From assembly GCA_946546815.1 (NCBI GenBank), contig CAMNOL010000010.1, positions 1 to 40,314 on the forward strand: a stretch of DNA of 40,314 nt, given 5' to 3'. Below, piece after piece: positions 15,662 to 24,404 of this stretch. The notes under the pieces were generated by a model. That model searched no databases. It saw only the letters and a program-made list of their open reading frames with translations, and was not told the DNA's origin. The translations under genes and the position numbers were made by a program. The DNA comes from an uncultured Oscillospiraceae bacterium. Lineage in GTDB: Bacteria; Bacillota; Clostridia; Oscillospirales; Oscillospiraceae. Position 1 is the first letter of the stretch. Each line of letters begins with the position of its first letter.

Positions 15662-16589
15662 GAAACAAATTATGAATAAGGTGCAGGATCTGGGTGCGCT
15701 GATCGCACTGATTCTGCTGGTAATCGTGATCAGTATCATCAGCCCCCAGTTCCGGACGGTGGACAACTTCCTGTCACTGGTGAGACAGTCCTCCATCAAC
15801 GGCTTTATCGCCTTCGGTATGACCTGCGTCATCCTGACCGGCGGCATTGACCTGTCCGTTGGCTCTGTTCTGGCACTGACCACAGCTTTCTGCGCCGCCT
15901 TCATCAAGGGCGGGATGCCTGTTGCGCTGGCCATGCTGCTGGCGCTGATCATCGGCACCCTGTTCGGCGTGGTCAGCGGCACCCTGGTCACCAAGGGCCG
16001 CCTGCAGCCCTTCATCGCAACCCTGATCACCATGACGGTGTTCCGGGGCCTGACCATGATCTTCATGGACGGCAAGCCCATCTCCGGTCTGGGCAGCAGC
16101 TTCCTGCTGAAGTTCTTCGGCAAAGGCAGCCTGTTCGGAATCCCCTTCCCCGTTATTCTGTTTATTCTGATCTTTGCCCTGTTTATGTTCGTGCTGGAAA
16201 AGACCACCTTCGGCCGCAGAATTTACGCCACCGGCAGCAACGCCGTCTCCGCCAAACTGGCAGGCGTGAACATCGACCGCACCAAGCTGATCGCTTACGC
16301 CATTTCCGGCTGCATGGCAGCTCTGTCCGGTCTGATCCTGCTCTCTCGTCTGGCTTCTGCTCAGCCCACCCTGGGCGAAGGCTATGAGCTGGACGCCATC
16401 GCTTCCGTTGCACTGGGCGGCACCAGCATGAACGGCGGCCGGGGCCGGATCTGGGGCACCTTCGTGGGCGTTCTGATTATCGCAGTTCTGAACAACGGAC
16501 TGAATATTCTGGGCGTTTCCTCCTACTATCAGTCCGTCGTCAAGGGCATTGTCATTCTGATCGCCGTTCTGTCTGACAGAAAGCGCTGA
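15654..16589 (+). CDS. rbsC: Ribose ABC transporter permease
   Basis: Membrane channel of the ribose importer: 311 residues with about eight to ten hydrophobic segments. It has the CUT2 permease motifs [10 protein letters not shown] in the first third and the coupling-region sequence ATGSN followed by A-x-L-A-G-V-N-I. It would form a dimer contacting RbsA and receive sugar from RbsB. Start ATG 15654 overlaps the end of rbsA by eight bases, indicating translational coupling. Confidence 0.92.
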   Translation: MDKKQIMNKVQDLGALIALILLVIVISIISPQFRTVDNFLSLVRQSSINGFIAFGMTCVILTGGIDLSVGSVLALTTAFCAAFIKGGMPVALAMLLALIIGTLFGVVSGTLVTKGRLQPFIATLITMTVFRGLTMIFMDGKPISGLGSSFLLKFFGKGSLFGIPFPVILFILIFALFMFVLEKTTFGRRIYATGSNAVSAKLAGVNIDRTKLIAYAISGCMAALSGLILLSRLASAQPTLGEGYELDAIASVALGGTSMNGGRGRIWGTFVGVLIIAVLNNGLNILGVSSYYQSVVKGIVILIAVLSDRKR

Positions 16590-16650
16590 GTGATGAGCAT
16601 AGAGTAAGCTACAACCATTAACAACACCAACAACAGAAAGGAAATCAACC

Positions 16651-17604
16651 ATGAAACTGAAGAAACTGGTATCTCTGATCCTGGCAGCCGCCATGACTCT
16701 GGCTCTGGTCAGCTGCGGCGCCGTCTCCGTAGACGGCGAAAAGGCTGGCGGCACCGACACCTCTGCCGCTGCAACCGAAACCGCCGGTGACGGCAGCGTG
16801 GGGATGTCCATCTCCACTCTGAACAACCCCTTCTTCGTGACCCTGTCTGAAGGCGCCACCGCCAAGGCAAAAGAGGCCGGCGTGAATCTGATCACCGTCG
16901 ACGCCGGTGACGACTCCGCCAAGCAGGCCAGCGACATCGAGGACCTGATCTCCAAGAACATCTCCGTGCTGATCGTCAACCCCGTTGACTCCGACGCCGT
17001 TGCTCCCGCCGTGGAGGATGCCATCGAAAAGGGCATCAAGGTCATCGCCGTGGACCGTGTGGTCAACGGTGTGGATGTGGACTGCTCCATCGCTTCCGAC
17101 AACGTGGCAGGCGCCAAGATGGCAACCGAGTATCTGGTGGAGACCGTGGGCGAGGGTGCCAAGACCGCTGAGCTGGAAGGCGTCAACGGCGCAAGCGCTA
17201 CCATCGACAGAGGCCAGGGCTTCCATGAGGTCGCCGACGAGAAGCTGAACGTCGTCGCCAGCCAGACCGCCAACTTCAACCGCGCCGAGGGCATGACCGT
17301 TATGGAGAATATGCTCCAGGCGAACTCCGACATCCAGTGCGTCTTTGCCCACAACGACGAGATGGCCCTGGGCGCTGTGGAAGCCGTTGCCGGCAAGGAT
17401 ATCCTCATCGCCGGCTTCGACGCCACTGACGACGCGATCGAAGCCATCAAGGAAGGCAAAATGGCCGCTACCGTGGCTCAGAAGCCTGACCTGATGGGCG
17501 CCACCGCTGTTGAGACCGCTCAGAAGCTGATTGCCGGTGAGACCGTTGAGAAGTCCATTCCTGTCGAAGTGAAGCTGATCACCAAGGACAACGTTGACGA
17601 GTAA
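16651..17604 (+). CDS. rbsB: Ribose-binding lipoprotein
   Basis: Surface sugar receptor of the ribose importer, 317 residues. It begins with a lipoprotein signal (MKLKKL, hydrophobic core, lipobox LVSC with the lipidated Cys22), then a short Gly/Thr/Ser/Ala linker and a type I periplasmic-binding fold: SISTLNNPFF, VDAGDDSAKQ, VNPVDSDAV, AVDRVVNG, and FAHNDEMALGA are all typical sugar-contact segments of RbsB. A 61-base gap with AGAAAGGAAA separates it from rbsC. Hairpins after the stop end the operon. Confidence 0.92.
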   Translation: MKLKKLVSLILAAAMTLALVSCGAVSVDGEKAGGTDTSAAATETAGDGSVGMSISTLNNPFFVTLSEGATAKAKEAGVNLITVDAGDDSAKQASDIEDLISKNISVLIVNPVDSDAVAPAVEDAIEKGIKVIAVDRVVNGVDVDCSIASDNVAGAKMATEYLVETVGEGAKTAELEGVNGASATIDRGQGFHEVADEKLNVVASQTANFNRAEGMTVMENMLQANSDIQCVFAHNDEMALGAVEAVAGKDILIAGFDATDDAIEAIKEGKMAATVAQKPDLMGATAVETAQKLIAGETVEKSIPVEVKLITKDNVDE

Positions 17605-17694
17605 TTGTCGCTGCTGAGAAGCAATCATCCCTTTTCCTCCTGGGGAGCCACTGACAGGATCGGTGGTTCCCCACCCCCGGAATTATACGATGAT

Positions 17695-17728
17695 CCCCCG
17701 TCTGTGCCCTGCAGACGGGGATTCTTTT
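17695..17728 (+). terminator. Terminator of the ribose operon
   Basis: Stem CCCCGTCTG (17696-17704) / CAGACGGGG (17712-17720) followed by ATTCTTTTG. A second hairpin without a T-run (about 17642-17672, GGGGAGCCAC with GTGGTTCCCC) precedes it and might protect the 3' end. Confidence 0.7.
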
Positions 17729-17743
17729 GACTATTTTGGACGA

Positions 17744-17773
17744 TTGACACCTGTAAGACGGGAATGTTATACT
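17744..17773 (+). promoter_or_regulatory. Promoter of rbsR
   Basis: TTGACA (17744-17749), 18-base spacer, TATACT (17768-17773). It gives the regulator its own transcript, separate from the operon it probably controls. No TGAAAC-type operator is seen here. Confidence 0.7.
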
Positions 17774-17805
17774 AGAAACGATCAGAATGGATGTGAGGAA
17801 TCATA

Positions 17806-18789
17806 ATGGCAACAATCAGGGAAGTGGCACGGATTGCCGGAGTCTCACCGGCTACCGTTTCCAGAGTCATGAATGGAACAGCAAAAGTGGATGATGAAAA
17901 AAGGCAGCGGGTCATGGAGGCCATTCATCAGACCAGCTTTCAGCCCAATGAATTGGCCCGGGCCCTGTTCAAGCAGTCCTCAAAGCTGGTTGGACTGATC
18001 GTCCCCAATATCGAAAACCCGTTTTTCAGCGAGCTGGCAAAAGCCATCGAGGAAGAGGCGTACAGCAGAGGGTATCACATTCTTCTGTGCAGCTCCAACA
18101 ACGACACGAACAAGGAACAGATGAACATCAACATGCTTGGTAAAATGAAAGCAGACGGTGTGATTCTCATTACAAACGGCGACCATACCGAAGAAATGAT
18201 TGCCAATTGCTCGCTTCCCGTTATCGTGGTGGACCGTCATGTTGCCGAATGCGGCGAGATTGCTTTTATTGAATCAGACCACTACAAGGGCGGGCGGCTG
18301 GCCGCACAGTGCCTTGTGGACCGGGGGTGCCGAAACATCGTCTGTCTGCGCGGCCCTCAGACGTTTACCAGCGGTACATTGCGCTTTCGGGGCTATCAGG
18401 ATGTCTGCCGGGAAAACGGCATTGAGATCCGGTATATTGACACCGCTTACAGCTTTGAGTCAGGCTGCAAAGCGGCAAGACAAATGCTGAAGCGGTTTCC
18501 GGATGCGGATGGAGTGGTCGCTGCCAATGACATGGTGGCCATTTCGGCTTATAAAGTGTTCCGCAGCACAGGCATCCGGGTTCCTGAGGATATCCAGCTG
18601 GTGGGCTTTGACGATATCAGGTTCAGCAGTTTGGTTTCTCCGGAAATCACCACCATTCGCCAGCCCGTTCAGAAAATGGGACGAAGGGCGGTTGAAATCA
18701 TTTATAAATATGTCAACGGGGAAGCTTACGACACGGAGTGCGTGTTTGATGTTGAGCTGATCGAGCGGGAAACAACAAAAAAGGTGTGA
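17806..18789 (+). CDS. rbsR: LacI-family transcriptional regulator, probable ribose repressor
   Basis: DNA-binding repressor of 327 residues. The N-terminal helix-turn-helix and hinge (TIREVARIAGVSPATVSRVMNG) are typical LacI/PurR type; the remainder is a sugar-binding type I periplasmic-binding fold (VGLIVPNIENPFF, VVDRHV, ANDMVAISAYK, VGFDDIRFSS). In Bacillus subtilis rbsR is the first gene of rbsRKDACB; here it lies downstream of rbsB behind a terminator and its own promoter. A matching palindrome (TGAAACGGGTTTCA) covers the start site of rbsK. The ligand is inferred from context. Confidence 0.85.
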   Translation: MATIREVARIAGVSPATVSRVMNGTAKVDDEKRQRVMEAIHQTSFQPNELARALFKQSSKLVGLIVPNIENPFFSELAKAIEEEAYSRGYHILLCSSNNDTNKEQMNINMLGKMKADGVILITNGDHTEEMIANCSLPVIVVDRHVAECGEIAFIESDHYKGGRLAAQCLVDRGCRNIVCLRGPQTFTSGTLRFRGYQDVCRENGIEIRYIDTAYSFESGCKAARQMLKRFPDADGVVAANDMVAISAYKVFRSTGIRVPEDIQLVGFDDIRFSSLVSPEITTIRQPVQKMGRRAVEIIYKYVNGEAYDTECVFDVELIERETTKKV

Positions 18790-18869
18790 TGCCCGGCCTT
18801 CGCTTTCGTTCCGGCGGAGGGATTGTGTTTCTCAGGAGCGTATCATTAAAATCTGAGCAGTTGCAACAG

Positions 18870-18899
18870 GGGTGGCAGAGTGATCTGCCGCCCTTTTTT
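18870..18899 (+). terminator. Terminator of rbsR
   Basis: Stem GGGTGGCAG (18870-18878) / CTGCCGCCC (18885-18893), one G-T pair, followed by six T's. Confidence 0.85.
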
Positions 18900-19219
18900 G
18901 ACGCTTCAGCTTGAGAAATCCCTGGTTCTGCCTGATTTGTCCTGTTTTATCCCATTCAAAGGTTTCTGATCGTTTCGGGTCACAATGGCGCGAATGGAGC
19001 AATTGGTTTTTCAGCAGATCCCAAATATTCCATTTAAAACAATGCGGCGCAGCTTCTGTAATGGGCGAACTTTCTCTGATTTCCAAAGGAATGCGGAACA
19101 GGCTGTCTGTTGAGAGGTTCTTTTGCCGGACAGACCTGTTCCCCCGGCAATCCCTGTGGAGACAACCTGTTTTTAAAACAGGCTTTTTAAACTTTTGGGC
19201 AAAATTGCGGTTTTACCCA

Positions 19220-19248
19220 TTGCAAAAGCAGCAAAGTTAATGTATAAT
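19220..19248 (+). promoter_or_regulatory. Promoter of the EF-G paralogue
   Basis: TTGCAA (19220-19225), 17-base spacer, perfect TATAAT (19243-19248). Leader of about 100 bases before the ATG. Confidence 0.7.
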
Positions 19249-19355
19249 GCCAAATGAAGCTGCGTTTCTACGTGGTAAATACGTAAACTATTTTTGCGAG
19301 AAGAGTTGTTTCCGCAGAGATTGCCTACATAATTCCAAAGAAGGAGCGAACAACC

Positions 19356-21422
19356 ATGAGCTATACTGCCAAACAAATCCGTAACGTCTGTCTGCTGGGC
19401 CACTCCGGTTCCGGTAAGACCATGCTGGTGGAGAGTATGCTGAACGTTACCGGTGTCACCCAGAGACTGGGCAAGACAGCTGACGGCAACACTGTTTCCG
19501 ACTACGATCCCGAGGAGATCAAGCGCGGCGTTTCTCTGTCCGCCTCCGTGATTCCGGTGCAGTACAAGGATCACCTGTTCAACATCATCGACTGCCCGGG
19601 CCATTTCGGCTTTTACGGAGAGGTAGTCGAGGCGCTGTCCGTGGCTGACCTGGCTGTGATCGTGGTTCCCGCCAAGGGCAAGGTGCCCGTGGGCGCAGAG
19701 CGGGCATACAAAATGGTCAAGGAGCGCAACCTGCCCTGCCTGGTTTATGTGTCCAAGTGCGACGAGGATCACAGCGACTACAACGCCGTTGTGGACGAGT
19801 TGAAGGAGAAGTTCGGCAACCAGGTCACTCCCATCGTCTCCCCCCTGTGGGATGCCAAGAAGAACGTCATCGGCGTGCTGGACGTGCTCAACCGCTGCGC
19901 CTACGGTATGCATGACGATGGCAAGAGCCACCACATCGACATTCCCGCCGACAAGGAGGACTTTGTGGAGGAGTCCTATGCCGCACTGATGGAGAACGTG
20001 GCTGAGTACTCCGAGGAGTTCATGGAGAAGTTCTTCGACGGCGAAGAGTTCACCCCGGAGGAAGTGGCCGAGGGTATGCTGGCCGGTGTCAAGGACGGCT
20101 CCATCGTCCCCGTTTATGCAGGCAGCGCCTTCACCGCTATGGGCACCGAGGCCTTTATGCACGGCCTGATCACCATGGGCCCCTATCCCATGAACACCGA
20201 CCCCATGACCGGCGTGGACGCCGACGGCGAGCCCGTTGAGGTCAGCGTCTCTGCTGAGGGCGACACTGTGGTCTATGTCTTTAAGACTGTCTCCGATCAG
20301 TACGGCAAGTACTCCTATGTGAAGGTCCTGCGGGGCAAGCTGACTCCCGATATGACCCTGGTCAACGGCCGCACCGGCAACAACGAGAAGATCGGCCGCC
20401 TGTACGCCATGTGCGGCAAGAAGGCCTCTGAGCTGAAGGTGCTGAACGCCGGCGACATCGGTGCCATCGCCAAGATGGACGGCCTGAAGACCGGCGACAC
20501 CCTGTCCACCGACGGCATCAAGCTGGATCCCATCCCCTTCGCAGAGCCTGTTTACTCCAAGGCCATTGCCCCCAAGGTCAAGGGCCAGGACGATAAGGTC
20601 GGTGTGGGCCTGAACCGTCTGAACGAGGAAGATCCCTCCTTCTCCATCGAGAACAACGCCGAGACCCATCAGCTGGTGATCTCCGGCGCCGGCGATATCC
20701 ATCTGGACGTGATCGTGTCCAAGCTGAAGGCCCGCTTTGGTGTGGACGTGGTACTGTCCGATGTCCGCATCCCCTACCGTGAGCGCATCCGCAAGAGCGT
20801 CTCCAAGCAGGGCAAGTTCAAGAAGCAGACCGGCGGTTCCGGCCAGTACGGCGACGTTTGGGTCCGCTTTGAGCCCAACGAGGAGAGCGAAGAATTCGTG
20901 TTCGCAGAAGAGGTCTTCGGCGGCTCCGTCCCGAAGAACTACTTCCCCGCTGTTGAGAAGGGCATCCGCGAGGCCTGCCTCCACGGTGTTCTGGCCGGCT
21001 ACCCGGTGGTGAACCTGAAGGCAGTGCTGTACGACGGCTCCTATCACCCCGTTGACTCCTCTGAAATCGCCTTCCGTACCGCTGCACAGCTGGCTTACAA
21101 GGCCGCTCTGCCTGAGGCCAACCCCGTTATGCTGGAGCCTGTGGGCGAGCTGAAGGTCACTGTGCCCGACTCCTACATGGGCGATATCATCGGCGACCTG
21201 AACAAGCGCCGCGGCCGCGTGATGGGCATGGACCCCGTGGGCGGCGAGCAGGTCATCACCGCTGAGGTTCCCATGGCTGAGATGCAGGAGTACGCCATCG
21301 ACCTGCGGGCCATGACCCAGAGCCGTGGTTCCTTCACCTTCCACTTTGTCCGCTATGAGCAGTGCCCGCCTGCAGCCCAGGAGCGCGCCATTGCCCAGGC
21401 CAAGGAGCTGGAGGACAAGTAA
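19356..21422 (+). CDS. Elongation factor G paralogue (EF-G-like GTPase)
   Basis: Translation-factor GTPase of 688 residues with full EF-G length and domain order: G domain (1-270), domain II (about 290-380), III, IV and V. It is not the canonical fusA product: the G1 loop is GHSGSGKT (15-22) instead of AHIDAGKT, switch I has RGVSLSAS instead of RGITI, G3 is DCPGH (79-83) and G4 is SKCD (133-136) instead of NKMD. His83, needed for GTP hydrolysis, is kept. The tip of domain IV and the GGSGQYG motif are present. No ribosomal-protein genes are near, and it has its own promoter. Such paralogues are common in Clostridia; whether it translocates, recycles or is dormant is unknown. Codon use is strongly optimised, suggesting high expression. 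Confidence 0.85.
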   Translation: MSYTAKQIRNVCLLGHSGSGKTMLVESMLNVTGVTQRLGKTADGNTVSDYDPEEIKRGVSLSASVIPVQYKDHLFNIIDCPGHFGFYGEVVEALSVADLAVIVVPAKGKVPVGAERAYKMVKERNLPCLVYVSKCDEDHSDYNAVVDELKEKFGNQVTPIVSPLWDAKKNVIGVLDVLNRCAYGMHDDGKSHHIDIPADKEDFVEESYAALMENVAEYSEEFMEKFFDGEEFTPEEVAEGMLAGVKDGSIVPVYAGSAFTAMGTEAFMHGLITMGPYPMNTDPMTGVDADGEPVEVSVSAEGDTVVYVFKTVSDQYGKYSYVKVLRGKLTPDMTLVNGRTGNNEKIGRLYAMCGKKASELKVLNAGDIGAIAKMDGLKTGDTLSTDGIKLDPIPFAEPVYSKAIAPKVKGQDDKVGVGLNRLNEEDPSFSIENNAETHQLVISGAGDIHLDVIVSKLKARFGVDVVLSDVRIPYRERIRKSVSKQGKFKKQTGGSGQYGDVWVRFEPNEESEEFVFAEEVFGGSVPKNYFPAVEKGIREACLHGVLAGYPVVNLKAVLYDGSYHPVDSSEIAFRTAAQLAYKAALPEANPVMLEPVGELKVTVPDSYMGDIIGDLNKRRGRVMGMDPVGGEQVITAEVPMAEMQEYAIDLRAMTQSRGSFTFHFVRYEQCPPAAQERAIAQAKELEDK

Positions 21423-21498
21423 TCCGGAGAATCATCGCTGATTCCCGTACCCTGAGGCCCCTTGATCGGCTTTAGGGAAAAGCAAAAACAATCAAACT

Positions 21499-21538
21499 GT
21501 GCCGGAGCTGGTGTTGCGTGCCGCTCCGGCACTTTTTG
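21499..21538 (+). terminator. Terminator of the EF-G paralogue gene
   Basis: Ten-base-pair stem GTGCCGGAGC (21499-21508) / GCTCCGGCAC (21523-21532) followed by TTTTTG. Confidence 0.85.
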
Positions 21539-21675
21539 TGCCCTTGACTGCCGGAGTGAGGCAGCCCTAGAAAGCGGCCCGGAGGAAAGTCGCCGGGGGG
21601 AGCGGAGATTCCGGATGAATGTACAAATAATCCCTTCTCCCGGGGGAAACAGCGGCAGTTTTTCTGTTTCTGCCG

Positions 21676-21704
21676 TTGCGCTGGAAGTCTTTTTGGAGTA
21701 TACT
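21676..21704 (+). promoter_or_regulatory. Promoter of the miaA-hfq operon
   Basis: TTGCGC (21676-21681), 17-base spacer, TATACT (21699-21704). Transcription would start near 21711, about 100 bases before miaA. The stretch 21540-21675 holds no other recognisable feature. Confidence 0.65.
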
Positions 21705-21812
21705 GAAAAAACATGAGGAAAGAAAACCTGCATTTCGATACGCAGTGATACAGAAAACGGAGCAGGGAAGGGCTGGGTGCCCGTGCTCCCGGTGAAGGGC
21801 AGGAACGACGAG

Positions 21813-22748
21813 ATGAAACAGATTATGGCGGTTGTGGGGCCGACGGCTTCGGGAAAAACCCGGCTGGGGGTTGCACTTGCCAAAGCTCTGAACGGCGAGG
21901 TGGTCAGTGCGGACTCCATGCAGATCTACCGCCGCATGGACATCGGCACCGCCAAGCCCACGGCGGAGGAAATGCAGGGGATCCCCCACCATATGATTGA
22001 TGTGGCGGAGCCGGAGGAGAACTACTCCGTGGCCCGGTATGTGGCCGCTGCCGCTCCCGTGGTGGATGATATTCTGGAGCGGGGGAAAACGCCCATTCTG
22101 GTGGGAGGAACCGGGCTGTACGTGGATTCCCTGATCTCCGGGCGCACCTTTGCGGTGTACAGCACCGGCTGGAGGGGAAAGCTCCAGAAGCGTGCCCGGG
22201 AAGAGGGAATTCTGCCGCTGCTGGAGGAGCTTCACACTGTGGACCCGGAGGCCGCTGCCCGGCTGCATCCGGCAGATGAAAAGCGCATCCTGCGGGCGCT
22301 GGAGGTATGGCACGAAACCGGAAAGACCATCACCCAGCACAACCGGGAGAGTCAGGAGGCGCCCCCCCGCTACCAGGCGCTGACCATCGGGCTGAATTTT
22401 TCTGACCGGAGGGATATGTGGGCCAGAATCGACCGGCGGGTGGAGGAAATGGTCCGACAGGGCCTTTACGATGAAATCCGGGGTCTGCTGGACTCCGGGG
22501 TGAGGCCGGACTGCACCGCCATGCAGGCCATCGGCTACAAGGAATTCGTCACGGCGCTGACCACCGGCGGCGATCTGGACGCGGCCAAGGAGGAGGTCAA
22601 GCTCCGCACCCGGCAGTATGCCAAGCGTCAGCTGACCTGGTTCCGAAGAAATCAGAGCACACGGTGGTTTATTTGGGGACACACGCCGGACTTTGCGGCT
22701 GCGTTCCAGTTTGCGACAGAAAAAGCCGCTGAAGTAGGTATAAACTAG
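21813..22748 (+). CDS. miaA: tRNA dimethylallyltransferase
   Basis: Transfers a dimethylallyl group to adenosine 37 next to the anticodon of tRNAs reading U-starting codons. The 311-residue protein begins with the P-loop GPTASGKT (9-16), then DSMQIYRRMDIGTAKP and GGTGLYV, and later AIGYKEF and TRQYAKRQLTWFR, all family signatures. ATG 21813 is preferred over the upstream in-frame codon at 21777 because the protein then starts at the beta strand before the P-loop and AGGA lies upstream. hfq follows 72 bases downstream, the same pairing as in many bacteria. Confidence 0.93.
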   Translation: MKQIMAVVGPTASGKTRLGVALAKALNGEVVSADSMQIYRRMDIGTAKPTAEEMQGIPHHMIDVAEPEENYSVARYVAAAAPVVDDILERGKTPILVGGTGLYVDSLISGRTFAVYSTGWRGKLQKRAREEGILPLLEELHTVDPEAAARLHPADEKRILRALEVWHETGKTITQHNRESQEAPPRYQALTIGLNFSDRRDMWARIDRRVEEMVRQGLYDEIRGLLDSGVRPDCTAMQAIGYKEFVTALTTGGDLDAAKEEVKLRTRQYAKRQLTWFRRNQSTRWFIWGHTPDFAAAFQFATEKAAEVGIN

Positions 22749-22820
22749 CCGGGAGGACAGGCTCCCGGAGAAAAGCGAACAGAGCAGGTCCTTGAAATAC
22801 AGAAAAGGAAGTGCTCTATT

Positions 22821-23084
22821 ATGCCAAAAATCAACAACTTGCAGGATATTTTCCTGACCCAGCTCCGCCGGAACCGCATCTCTGTGACCATGTTCCTGAT
22901 GAACGGGTTTCAGATGCGGGGGATCATTACCGGATTCGACTCCTTTGTGGTGGTTGTAAACAGCGACGGCCGACAGCAGGTGGTGTACAAGCACGCCATC
23001 TCCACCATCGCTCCGGAGCGGCCGGTAGAACTGCGGGAGCAGGACGCGGCGCAGACAGCGGTGCGGTACATCAGCCGGGGATAA
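22821..23084 (+). CDS. hfq: RNA chaperone Hfq
   Basis: Small hexameric RNA-binding protein of 87 residues that helps pair small RNAs with mRNAs. It has both Sm motifs: Sm1 with [25 protein letters not shown] and Sm2 ending in [10 protein letters not shown], the YKHA motif being diagnostic. Residues before Sm1 include LQDIFL (Q9-type contact region). The short C-terminal tail is normal for Firmicutes. It sits directly after miaA, preceded by a small CCGGGAG/CTCCCGG hairpin at 22749-22768. Likely co-transcribed with the following division genes. Confidence 0.93.
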   Translation: MPKINNLQDIFLTQLRRNRISVTMFLMNGFQMRGIITGFDSFVVVVNSDGRQQVVYKHAISTIAPERPVELREQDAAQTAVRYISRG

Positions 23085-23117
23085 TCTTCCTGCCTTCTTC
23101 CGGAGGATAGAGAAAGA

Positions 23118-24383
23118 ATGAAACCAGGAACCAAAATCGTCCGAATTGTTACGCTGGCCTTTTTTCTGAGCGCCATTGCATACTTCGGCGTGTATACCTT
23201 CCATGTGCTGTTCAGCGGCTATGAGACGGCGAATCTGTATACCTATTCCGCAGAGGACACCATCGAGGCCACCGGCTATATGGTCCGGGAGGAGCAGGCG
23301 CTGCAGGGCAAGGATACGCTGCAGGAGATCATTCCCGCCGAGGGGGAGACTGTGGCGGCAGGAGATGCCCTTTCCACCGTTTATGAGAATCAAAAGGCCT
23401 TTGAACGGCATCAGGAGATCCAGGAACTGGAAAGCCGGCTGGAATCCCTGCAGTACATCCTCAGCCACAGCGCAGACGCTTCTGACAGCGCTACGCTGAA
23501 CAGCAGCATCATTGACTCCGTGGTCACGATTCACAAGCTCAACGCCAGCGGGGAGCTGGCTGATCTGGCATCAGAGGCCGAGCGGCTGAAAACCCTGATG
23601 TTCCGCAGGGATTACACCTACAATGGCAGCTCTGCGCTGACCAAGGAGAGCGCCCAGCTGCGGAAAAAGGTGGAGAAGCTGGTCAAGAAGAACCGGTCCC
23701 ACACCTCTATTGTGACTGCGCCGTTCAGCGGAACCTTTTCCAGCATGGTGGACGGGTACGAAAGCGTGCTGACGCCGGACAACATCATTGACCTGACGCC
23801 GGCAAAACTGGATGAGCTGCTGGCCCAGCAGGCTCCCATCACCGAAGGAACCAGCCTGGGCAAGCTGGTGTCCGGCGCTACCTGGTATTTTGCGGCAAAG
23901 CTCAACGAACACGATGCCCAGCGGCTGAAAATCGGCGATACAGTCACCATGCGGTTCAACAGCATGACCCGCACCGTGGATATGAATGTGGACTCCCTGT
24001 CTCGGCCGGATGAGCAGGGGACGGTCTGCGTGGTGTTCTCCTCCAATAAATATCTGGCGGAGACCACACTGCTGCGGGATCAGACGGTGGACATCATCTT
24101 TGACACCGTTACCGGCTTCCGGGTGGACAAGGCCGCCGTTCACGTGGAGAACTCCAGCGGCGATATCGGTGTGTACCGGGTTTACGGCGCCCAGGCGCAG
24201 TGGGTGTCCGTGGAGATTCTGTGGGAGGAAGAGGACTACTACCTGATCCGGCAGAAGCCCCAGTACGACGAGGACGGCAATCTGGTGGAGTCCAGCCAGC
24301 TGGATCTGGCCCGACAGCTCCGCAACGGCACCGAAGTTGTGGTCAAGGGAACGGAGCTGTACGACGGCAAGGTAGTGAAGTGA
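23118..24383 (+). CDS. HlyD-family-like membrane protein in the division cluster
   Basis: Membrane-anchored extracellular protein of 421 residues: short basic N-terminus, one hydrophobic segment (about 8-30), a lipoyl-like half-motif (EEIIPAEGETVAAGDALSTV type, around 70-90), a coiled-coil hairpin (about 95-195) and a second barrel-like half (TAPFSGTFSS, then DGYESVLTP). This is the architecture of HlyD/membrane-fusion adaptors. There is no ABC transporter or outer-membrane partner nearby; instead it stands between hfq and yggS-sepF. It may therefore work in envelope or division biology rather than export; that is inference from position. Start ATG 23118 with GGAGGA upstream. Confidence 0.75.
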   Translation: MKPGTKIVRIVTLAFFLSAIAYFGVYTFHVLFSGYETANLYTYSAEDTIEATGYMVREEQALQGKDTLQEIIPAEGETVAAGDALSTVYENQKAFERHQEIQELESRLESLQYILSHSADASDSATLNSSIIDSVVTIHKLNASGELADLASEAERLKTLMFRRDYTYNGSSALTKESAQLRKKVEKLVKKNRSHTSIVTAPFSGTFSSMVDGYESVLTPDNIIDLTPAKLDELLAQQAPITEGTSLGKLVSGATWYFAAKLNEHDAQRLKIGDTVTMRFNSMTRTVDMNVDSLSRPDEQGTVCVVFSSNKYLAETTLLRDQTVDIIFDTVTGFRVDKAAVHVENSSGDIGVYRVYGAQAQWVSVEILWEEEDYYLIRQKPQYDEDGNLVESSQLDLARQLRNGTEVVVKGTELYDGKVVK

Positions 24384-24404
24384 CGCGGTGCAGGGGGTGT
24401 ATCC

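Larger units (their letters stand above)
18790..19355. other. Intergenic region between rbsR and the EF-G paralogue
   Basis: No convincing gene. It contains the rbsR terminator (18870-18899), a weak hairpin CCTGTTTTTAAAACAGG followed by CTTTTTAAA (19166-19189), and the next promoter (19220-19248). Frames on both strands between 18901 and 19165 lack ribosome sites and look like chance. A TGCCGG/CCGGCA pair near 19120-19150 adds a small hairpin. Confidence 0.5.

Noticed and set aside
14117-16207. A 696-codon open frame antisense to rbsA-rbsC
   Set aside because: No domain, no ribosome site; runs across two coupled genes whose identity is secure.
18901-19165. Small genes on either strand in the rbsR to EF-G gap
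   Set aside because: The frames lack ribosome sites and start signals, and their predicted proteins have no recognisable pattern.
19173-21344. A 723-codon open frame antisense to the EF-G paralogue
   Set aside because: Composition is unnatural (His/Val/Gly/Leu-rich) and the opposite strand has a clear translation-factor gene with promoter and ribosome site.
21462-21716. An 84-codon frame before miaA
   Set aside because: It runs through the EF-G terminator and the miaA promoter and has no ribosome site.
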